Shown here one piece after another: positions 1 through 5,389 of a stretch of DNA of 12,843 nucleotides. Both the position numbers and the translations under genes were made by a program. Origin of the DNA: Aureococcus anophagefferens (taxonomy: Eukaryota > Sar > Pelagophyceae > Pelagomonadales > Pelagomonadaceae); NCBI RefSeq assembly GCF_000186865.1, contig NW_008705564.1, forward strand, positions 2,871,780 to 2,884,622, given 5' to 3'. Position 1 is the stretch's first letter. Every line of letters begins with the position of its first letter. The notes under the pieces are model-generated. The model saw only the letters and a program-made list of their open reading frames with translations, searched no databases and was not told the DNA's origin.

Positions 1-102
1 GCCTTCACTTTGATGAAGTCAAGTTGTAGCCAAGCTTGAGGAGATGGGCTGTGGCAATGCCTCACGACTAGACCCTCAACTCCTCCGCAACCCCGCCGAG
101 GC
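1..102. other. left edge, 5' flank of the methyltransferase gene
   Basis: This short stretch has lower GC than the gene that follows. It would be the leader and proximal promoter of the methyltransferase. A tiny ORF starts at the ATG at 13 and closes in frame at the TGA at 37. I see no TATA-like box and no end of another gene that I could defend. Confidence 0.4.
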
Positions 103-864
103 ATGAGCGCCATGGAGCTCTTCGGCAGCAGCGACTCGGAGGACGACGGCGGCGCGCCGCCGGCGCGGCCGCCGGCCTGCGGCCCCCTGTCCTTCCACAG
201 CGGCACGGAGGCCGAGCTCGTGCGGTTCGTCGAGGCCTCCGGCGCCCGCGATCCCGGCGCCGTGCTGGCGGCGATCGACGAGTTCTGCTGGACGCGCCAC
301 TGGATGATGCACGTCGGCGACGTCAAGGGCGCCGTCCTCGCGGCCGCGGCGCGGCGCGCGGCCGCCGCGGCGACCGGCCGGCCGCTCCTCGCGGTGGAAC
401 TCGGCGCCTACTGCGGCTACAGCGCCGTTTTGGTCGGCCGCGAGCTGCGGCCCGGCGACGCGCTCGTGAGCCTCGAGGTCGAGCCGGCCTGCGTCGGCTT
501 CGCGCGCGCCGTCGTCGCGCTCGCGGGCCTCGACGGCGTCGCGACCGTCGCGCTCGCGGGCGCCGACGAGGCGCCGGGCGCCGCGCTCGCGCGGCTCGGC
601 GTGGCCGCGCCCGTGGACCTCCTCTTCCTGGACCACGCCAAGGACCGCTACCTCGCGAGCCTCGAGGACCTCGAGCCGCGGCTCCGGTCGGGCGCCGTCG
701 TCGTCGCGGACAACGTCCTCGCGGTCGACGGCGGCGCGAGCCTCGCGCCCTACCTCGCGCGCGTGCGCTCGCCGGCCTACGCCGAGAGCGCGCTGCACGA
801 GGCGCCCCTCGAGTACGCCGACGGCGGCGAGCGGGACGGCGTCGAGGTGTCGATCTTTCGCTAA
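103..864 (+). CDS. catechol O-methyltransferase-like SAM-dependent methyltransferase
   Basis: The 253-residue protein should transfer a methyl group from S-adenosylmethionine to a catechol-type hydroxyl in a Mg-dependent reaction. No signal peptide or membrane segment is visible, so it is probably cytosolic, like soluble COMT. Seen in sequence: HVGDVKG at 70-76 (COMT GDAKG region), the SAM-binding ELGAYCGYSA at 99-108, LDHAKDRY at 176-183 supplying the Mg ligand Asp177 and the catalytic-type Lys180, and ADN at 202-204 supplying Asp203 and Asn204. LEY at 236-238 sits where animal COMT has its catechol-contacting Glu. The order and spacing of these motifs match animal COMT closely. The first 30 residues are acidic and then Pro-rich, and are not conserved. 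The start could be 103 or the ATG at 112, which has the better context (gccATGG). There is no sign of an intron. The natural substrate is unknown. It could act on other vicinal phenols, but the COMT subfamily looks secure. Confidence 0.88.
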   Translation: MSAMELFGSSDSEDDGGAPPARPPACGPLSFHSGTEAELVRFVEASGARDPGAVLAAIDEFCWTRHWMMHVGDVKGAVLAAAARRAAAAATGRPLLAVELGAYCGYSAVLVGRELRPGDALVSLEVEPACVGFARAVVALAGLDGVATVALAGADEAPGAALARLGVAAPVDLLFLDHAKDRYLASLEDLEPRLRSGAVVVADNVLAVDGGASLAPYLARVRSPAYAESALHEAPLEYADGGERDGVEVSIFR

Positions 865-888
865 AGCCCGGGCGGCGGTCTCGGGCGG

Positions 889-917
889 CGCCGCGGGTTC
901 GGGAAGAACCCGCGGCG
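889..917. repeat. perfect 12-bp inverted repeat between two convergent 3' ends
   Basis: Bases 889-900 are exactly complementary to 906-917 around a 5-base loop (gggaa). The hairpin lies in the 60-bp gap between the stop of the methyltransferase gene (864) and the stop of the convergent thioredoxin-fold gene (925). It would fold in both transcripts. A role in 3'-end formation or in blocking read-through is inference. Confidence 0.6.
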
Positions 918-924
918 GCCGCCG

Positions 925-1794
925 TCATGGCGCGCGCCGGGCGGGATCGGGGCCGTGGACGACGTCGACGAGCTCCCGGACGAGCGTGTGGGAGCCGTTG
1001 GCGAGCGACGCGCCGTGGCGGCCCTGGAGCACGCGGCCGTGGGAGCCGTCCCAGCGCCGGCGGACGCCGCCCGCCGCGTCGAGGACGAGGCGGCTCGGCA
1101 CGCGGTCCACGGCGAAGGCGCGGATGCCGCGGCCGTCGAGCGAAAAGTGCGCGAGGCCCGGCCACCGGCCCGCGGCCGCGGCGGCGCCGCCGCCGCCGTC
1201 GTCGTCGACGCAGAGCGCCGCGGCGCGCACGCTCCCGGGGCCGAAGCCGTAGGCCGCCGCGTGGGCGTCGAGGTGCGCGACGAGCGCCGCGAGCTCGTCG
1301 AGCGTCTCGCCGCCGCGCACGCGGCTTCACGCGTCGACCGCGACCGCGGGCGCGGACCGGCGCGGGCCCGACCGCGCGTGGAACTCGACCACGAGCGCGC
1401 GCGTCGGCGGCGCGAGCAGCGACGACAGCCGGCAGCGCGCGCCGCCGGCGCCCGCGCGCCGCAGGACCGCGTCCAGGGGCGCGCGGCCGGCGGCGGCGGC
1501 GCGGCCCGCGGCCGGCGGCGGCGGCGGCGGCGCGGCCCGCGGCGCCGCGGCCCGCGGCGGCGCGGCTCGCGGCGGCGGCGGCGGCGCGGCCGCCGCCGGC
1601 GCGACGTCGAAGGTCACGGCGCGCGCCGCGGCGGGCGGAGGCGCCGGCGCGGCCGGCGGCGGCGCCGCGACCACGGGCAGCGGCGCCGCGGACCCTGCGC
1701 CCGCGATGGCGTCCTGCCGCTTCTGGCGCCGCCTTCGCACGAACTTGCGCCACGCGCGCCAGTACAGGTCGAAAGGGCTGCCCATCATATGCAT
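925..1794 (-). CDS. thioredoxin-fold (deiodinase/AhpC-TlpA-like) protein with an in-frame TGA
   Basis: One minus-strand frame runs from an ATG cluster (1815, 1794, 1788 or 1785) to a TGA at 925-927 and is interrupted only by a TGA at 1327-1329. Counting from 1794, the product has 289 positions and the TGA is codon 156. The N-terminus is short, aromatic and basic, and is followed by an Ala/Pro-rich linker (about 30-110). The fold then begins: TRALVVEF (strand 1), HARSGPRR at 139-146 where redox relatives carry the active-site motif, the TGA, a helix (GETLDELAALVAHL), AALCVDDD (strand), and DRVPSRLVLDAAGGVRRRW with the cis-Pro at 233. The C-terminal half matches the thioredoxin-like pattern of a VP motif followed by a strand and a turn. 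No cysteine is present at the usual site. The TGA may encode selenocysteine, lie in a small intron, or mark a decayed gene. Of the possible starts, 1785 has the best context. Confidence 0.5.
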
Positions 1795-1891
1795 CCGGCC
1801 GGCGCCATCATTCATAAATTCATCATGTTCAACGTGCCGTGCAACGCGAGGGAAGTCCGAGGAGGATGGCTGTGATCTCCCCTCCCGCCTG
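1795..1891. promoter_or_regulatory. compact divergent promoter region
   Basis: This gap of about 100 bp separates the 5' ends of the minus-strand thioredoxin-fold gene and the plus-strand AlkB gene. It is clearly AT-richer than its surroundings, with several TTCAT/ATTCAT-like stretches at 1808-1830. A short plus-strand ORF (ATG at 1866, stop just before 1892) precedes the AlkB start. No defined factor site can be named. Confidence 0.4.
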
Positions 1892-2683
1892 ATGCTCCCG
1901 ATCGCTCCCACGGCGGCTGCCCTCGCCCTGCAGCAGCGCGTCGGCGGGACGCTGCACGCGCTCTGCGCCGAATCCTGGGTGTTGCGCGTGCGCAACTTTC
2001 GGCCCGGCGGCGCGGACTTCGACGAGGCCTGGGCCGCGCCCTAACCCTAACCCTAACCCTAACCCTAACCCTAACCCTAACCCTAACCCTCCTGCGCGCA
2101 CGCGCCCGAGCGGCGCGAGGTCGTCGTCTTCGGCCGGCGCTGCCTCGAGAACCGCTTCTCGCGGGCCTACGGCCGCGCCTACGCCTACAGCGGCCGGGTC
2201 GCGGCGGCGGCGCCCTTCGCCGAGAGCGCCGTCGCCGCGGAGCTCCTCGCGCGGCGCGACGCCGCGCGCTTCGGCGACGGCGGCGGCGGCGCGTTCAACG
2301 CGTGCCTCGCGAACTGGTACGAGCCGGAGCACCACATCGCGCGGCACCGCGACGACGAGCGCGCCCTCGACGCGGCCGCGCCCGTCGCGTCCGTGTCCTG
2401 GGGCGCGCCGCGGCGCTTCGCGCTCCGGCCGCGGGGCGGCGGCGAGTCGCTCGACCTCGTGCTCGACGACGGCGACCTCCTCGTCATGGGCGGCGCCTGC
2501 CAGCGGACGCACACGCACGAGGTGCCCAAGCCGCGGAGGAAGGACCGCCTCCCGCCCGGCCGCCGCGTCTCCTGGACCTTCCGCCGCTTCCTCGACGCGC
2601 CGCCGCCGCGGCGCCCGCGCGCGCCGCCGCGGCCGGAGAAGCGGCGGCGGCGCGACGGCGACGACCGAAGGCCATCGCGCTAG
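1892..2683 (+). pseudogene. AlkB-type Fe(II)/2-oxoglutarate dioxygenase, interrupted by telomere-type repeats
   Basis: Enzymes of this family oxidatively remove alkyl lesions from DNA or RNA. The ATG at 1892 opens a frame giving WVLRVRNFRPGGADFDEAW, then reaches CCC TAA inside the CCCTAA array. Beyond the array, from 2090, the same frame continues with REVVVFGRRCLENRFSRAYG and the full catalytic core. Without the 48 extra bases the protein would have 247 residues, close to E. coli AlkB (216). Residues in that numbering: HRD at 136-138 (iron ligands His136 and Asp138), His193 in THTHEVP, Arg209 and Arg215 in RVSWTFR (2-oxoglutarate-binding pair). The His-Asp-His-Arg-Arg spacing is within one residue of E. 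coli AlkB. The tail is basic and Pro-rich. Translation from 1892 would stop after 50 residues, and no in-frame ATG lies between the array and the HxD motif. This copy is therefore probably inactive unless the array is removed from the RNA or is an assembly error. Confidence 0.75.
2039..2090 (+). repeat. interstitial telomere-type array, (CCCTAA)8 plus CCCT
   Basis: Eight perfect CCCTAA units (TTAGGG on the other strand) are followed by a partial CCCT. The array lies far from either window end, inside the AlkB frame. Its extra length is exactly 48 bases, so both gene halves remain in the same frame. Each unit adds a TAA in that frame. On the G-rich strand, the flank entering the array ends in GGAGGG, a natural seed for telomerase. 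Confidence 0.95.
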
Positions 2684-2857
2684 GGTCGACCACGGGGCGA
2701 TGGCGTTACGCGATCGAATCGCGCGTCGGAGGGGCGGGGGAGGGGCGCGCGGCTCGCGCGCCGCGGGTCGCGGGGGGGCGACGCCTCGGGGGGCGCCGCG
2801 GGGGATTCTTGGCGGCCGCCGGCGCCTTGGTGCGGGGGCGGCCGGGGGCTCGGCCGC
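2684..2857. other. convergent 3' intergenic region
   Basis: This 174-bp G-rich gap lies between the stop of the AlkB frame and the stop of the minus-strand cold-shock gene. It contains several runs of six or seven G on the plus strand (for example near 2773-2780). No gene is seen. Confidence 0.5.
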
Positions 2858-3884
2858 TTAGTAGCGGCCGCCGCCGCCGCCGTAGCCGCCGCCGCCGCGG
2901 TCGTCGCGGTAGCCGCCGCCGCCGCCGCCGTAGCCGCCGCCGCCGCCGCGGCGGTCGTCGTAGCCGCCGCCGCCGCCGCCGCGGTAGCCGCCGCCGCCGC
3001 CGCCGTAGCCGCCGCCGCCGCCGTAGCCGCCGCCGCCGCCGCCGTAGCCGCCGCCGCCGCCGCCGTAGCCGCCGCCGCCGCCGCCGCCGCCGGCGTCCTG
3101 CGTGATGCCGCCCGTGACCTGCTCCGCGCGGTCCTTGCCTGCGGGGCGTCGCGCGGTGGGCGCCCGCGCGCCCCGAGCCGTTCCCGAGGGCACGGACCTG
3201 GCTCGGACAGTTTCGGGGGTGTTTCCGTTCGGAGCGCGCGCCGTCTCGTCCCGTCCCGTCCCGCCTCGGCCGTCCCCGCTCGGTCCCGGGGGTCCCGCGC
3301 GTCCGGTCCGTCCAGGGCCCGCGGGTCCGTCCGTCCCGTCCCGGCCCGCGCCGCGCCCCGCGCGTCCGTCCCGGCCCGTTCCGCGCTCCGACCGAAGGGC
3401 GCGCCGCACGACGCGTCCCGTTCCGTTCCGCGCTCCGACCGACGATTTTCGCCGCAACACGTCTAGGATCGGCGGGTCGCGGGATAGCTACCGCGGCGCT
3501 CGTCGAAGACCTTGACGTAGTGCACCGTCGCGCCCTCGGAGAGCGCGTTGCCGTCCGTGATCTGCGACACGTGGCAGAAGAGGTCGTCGCCGCCGTCGTC
3601 GGGCTTGATGAAGCCGAAGCCGCGCTCGTTCCAGCGGCACGCGACGCCCGACGCCTTGCCGTAGCCGCCGCCGCCGCCGTCGCCGCCGTTGTCGCGCTCG
3701 CGGCTGCGGTCGCGGCCCCGGCCGCGGCTGTCCGAGCGGGAGCGGCGGCCTAGGGGACGGGGGCGTGCGCGCGCGCGCGGAGGCGCGTTGTTTCGGGCGC
3801 CGGCGGCCGACGCTCGCGGTCGGGCGAGCGGGAGCGCTTGGCGGGCGAGCGGGAGCGGGAGCGGGCGCGATCTTCGTCTCCCAT
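2858..3884 (-). CDS. RS-rich / cold-shock-domain / glycine-rich RNA-binding protein, three exons
   Basis: This is a likely single-stranded nucleic-acid binder acting in RNA metabolism, in the nucleus or shuttling. Exons on the minus strand are 3884-3812, 3749-3492 and 3138-2858. They total 612 bases and encode 203 residues. Residues 1-45 carry RS/SP repeats (SRSRSPAKRSRSP). The cold-shock domain spans about 56-122, with RNP1-like RGFGFIK at 67-73 and RNP2-like LFCHVS at 81-86, ending DRAEQVTGG. The tail is GGY-rich with RGG, DDR and YRDDR pieces and ends GGGRY. Both junctions join coding phase exactly: the first restores an Arg codon between PDRE and RRSRS, the second a Gly codon between DERR and KDRAEQ. 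Acceptors are CCCCTAG and CCCCGCAG, and donors are GTCGGC and GTAGCT. It resembles plant glycine-rich cold-shock proteins but has no CCHC zinc knuckles and adds an RS domain. The ATG at 3884 is the first of the frame. Confidence 0.85.
2861..3095 (-). repeat. GGC-rich trinucleotide repeat tract coding the GGY tail
   Basis: Near-tandem units of about 18-21 bases (five or six Gly codons followed by TAC for Tyr) repeat about nine times, broken by Arg/Asp-containing units. The tract is the last part of the cold-shock gene. Such runs are prone to slippage, so its exact length in an assembly is uncertain. Confidence 0.8.
3139..3491 (-). other. intron 2 of the cold-shock gene (353 nt)
   Basis: On the minus strand it begins GTAGCTATCC and ends CGCCCCGCAG. 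Removing it fuses DERR to GKDRAEQVTGG and completes the cold-shock domain. The interior is rich in GGGAC/CGGAC-like words, and an exact 20-bp direct repeat occurs at 3376-3395 and 3423-3442. Confidence 0.85.
3750..3811 (-). other. intron 1 of the cold-shock gene (62 nt)
   Basis: On the minus strand it begins GTCGGCC and ends CCGTCCCCTAG. It separates two halves of the RS-rich N-terminus and contains an in-frame stop if retained. The donor is not a strong consensus, but it is the only GT upstream that gives the phase needed by exon 2. Confidence 0.7.
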
Positions 3885-4333
3885 GGTGTTCTTGAGTGCC
3901 TGCGGGGATGGGAGCGCGTGAGCGACAGTGCCGGCGCCCGGATTCGCCCGCCGAAGCGAAATTTCCGGGGATCGCGGCCGCGCGGCCACGCGAAAATTTC
4001 GCGCGCGCGCGTGGCGAGAGCCGGGGCGCCCGCCCCGCGACGGCATCGGCGCGCGGGGAACGCGCGCCGGGGTCTCTGCGCGTGCCGGTGGACGCCGGCG
4101 CGCGCAGTCTGTTGTCGATCGGCGAGTCGAGTGGCTGGAGGCAGTGGAGCGGACCGGACGATCCGCCGGGCGCCGCTGCGGCAGGCGCCGGCCGACTGTC
4201 TGGATGGACGGGCGCGGCGCAGACGACCCTGGCCCGGCCGGGCGGCCGCGATGGCCTCTAGGAGCTTGGCCTGCGCACCAGGCTGCGTGGTCCGAGCCGG
4301 GCGAGGCGGGCTGGGGCCGCGAAAAAAAGGGGC
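3885..4333. promoter_or_regulatory. gene-free region upstream of the cold-shock gene
   Basis: This 449-bp region lies between the 5' end of the cold-shock gene (3884, minus) and the stop of the armadillo gene (4334, minus). Open frames here lack recognisable protein character. Two AT-centred blocks, gcgaaatttccg near 3956 and gcgaaaatttcgc at 3990-4002, stand out from the GC background. The second is a near-palindrome containing TTTCGCGC, which resembles an E2F-type element. Confidence 0.4.
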
Positions 4334-5071
4334 TTAGGGGACCTCGGCGAAGTTGCGCAGGGCCCAGCCGGCCCACTGCCTGCTGCCGTCGCTGCCGCCG
4401 CGCGCGAGGGCGACGAGGGGCGCGACGCCGCCGGCGGCGGCGATGCGCGCCCGGACGTCGTCGTCGAAGGCGAGCTCGCCCAGGGCCGCCGCGGCCTCCT
4501 TCTTCGCGGCGTCGCCGCCGACCCGGACGAGGTCGACGAGCGGCGCGATCGCGCCCGCGTTGGCGATGGCGGCCGCGTTGTCCGCGGAGCAGGCCAGGTT
4601 CGCCAGCGCCCGCGCCGCCTCGGCCCGGCCGCCGCCGGGCGCGCCGCCGCGCACGAGCGCGACGAGCGGCGCGATGCCGCCCGCCCACGCGATGGCGACG
4701 CGGTTGTCCGCGTTGCTCGTCGCGAGGTTCGCCAGAGCCCCGGCGGCCCACTCCCGGCCGCGGTCGCCGCCGGACCGCGCGAGCGCGACGAGCGGCGCGA
4801 CGCCGCCCGCGGCCGCGACGCGGGCTTTCGCGTCGACGTCGCCGGCCGCGAGGTGGCCGAGCGCGCGCGCGGCGTGGTCGCGCGCGCCCGACTCCCGGCC
4901 CCGGGCGACGAGCGCCACGAGCGCCTCGACGCCGCCGGCGGCGGCGATGGCGAACGGGTTGTCCGTGGCCTCGTGGAGCGCCGCGAGGTCCGCGAGGGAC
5001 TTGGCGCTGGAAACCAGCGCGTCGCCGTTCCGGAGATTGTCCACGAGCTCGGCGATGGACCGGTGGCCCAT
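4334..5071 (-). CDS. armadillo-repeat protein
   Basis: The 245-residue protein is made almost entirely of about five armadillo units of roughly 42 residues. Each has a signature such as AAAGGVEALVALV, AAAGGVAPLVALA, AWAGGIAPLVALV or ANAGAIAPLVDLV, with RALANLA-type third helices. Armadillo solenoids bind extended peptides, so a scaffold or adaptor role is likely, but no partner can be named. I chose the ATG at 5071 (MGHRSIAELVDNL) because the conserved character begins there. The frame is open to an ATG at 5167, adding 32 basic, Cys-containing residues that could be a targeting extension. The protein ends RNFAEVP just after the third helix of a repeat. There is no F-box, U-box or kinase domain, and no intron is evident. 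Confidence 0.8.
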   Translation of the reverse strand: MGHRSIAELVDNLRNGDALVSSAKSLADLAALHEATDNPFAIAAAGGVEALVALVARGRESGARDHAARALGHLAAGDVDAKARVAAAGGVAPLVALARSGGDRGREWAAGALANLATSNADNRVAIAWAGGIAPLVALVRGGAPGGGRAEAARALANLACSADNAAAIANAGAIAPLVDLVRVGGDAAKKEAAAALGELAFDDDVRARIAAAGGVAPLVALARGGSDGSRQWAGWALRNFAEVP

Positions 5072-5389
5072 GCGGCAGCAGGAAACGCACCGCCGCTTGC
5101 TTTGTTGCACAGGCAGCACGCGGGCAGCGCGCGCAAGCACCCGTCCCACAAGCGTCTGATAAAGCACGCTGTGTTCGAAGCGGAATCACACGCGGCCCGC
5201 GGCACTGTTCAAAGTGCTGTTCAACGACTTGTTCAACGTGCCACGGAGATGGCTAAGAGATCACAAGCAACGACTCGTCCGACGTACCGAAGAGTAACCG
5301 AAGAAAAAGCACGAGAGAGCGCGCCCTTACTTACCCCGGGTCGCCGCGCGCCGCGCGCGGGGGGGGATCGGCGGTGCGGCGGCGCCGCC
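5072..5389. promoter_or_regulatory. upstream region of the armadillo gene / 3' flank of the sulfotransferase gene
   Basis: The 318 bp between two minus-strand genes include an AT-richer section at 5160-5320. At 5207-5242 a 12-base unit beginning GTTCAA occurs three times in perfect register (5207, 5219, 5231). The part from 5330 is very G/C-rich, with a run of eight G near 5359-5367. The first 96 bases could code if the armadillo protein starts at 5167. Confidence 0.45.

Noticed and set aside
880..928. Minus-strand ATGA followed by a long stem and a GA on the far side, a possible SECIS element for the gene with the in-frame TGA.
   Set aside because: The ATGA overlaps the stop codon, the apical AA/CC feature is not in an unpaired loop at the expected distance, and the stem is mostly the simple 12-bp hairpin. 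Too weak to call.
2039..2090. Telomere array read as a true chromosome end or a contig joining error between unrelated ends.
   Set aside because: Both flanks encode successive parts of one AlkB protein in the same frame, so they were contiguous before the array arrived. An error that adds only the repeat is still possible and is noted in the findings.
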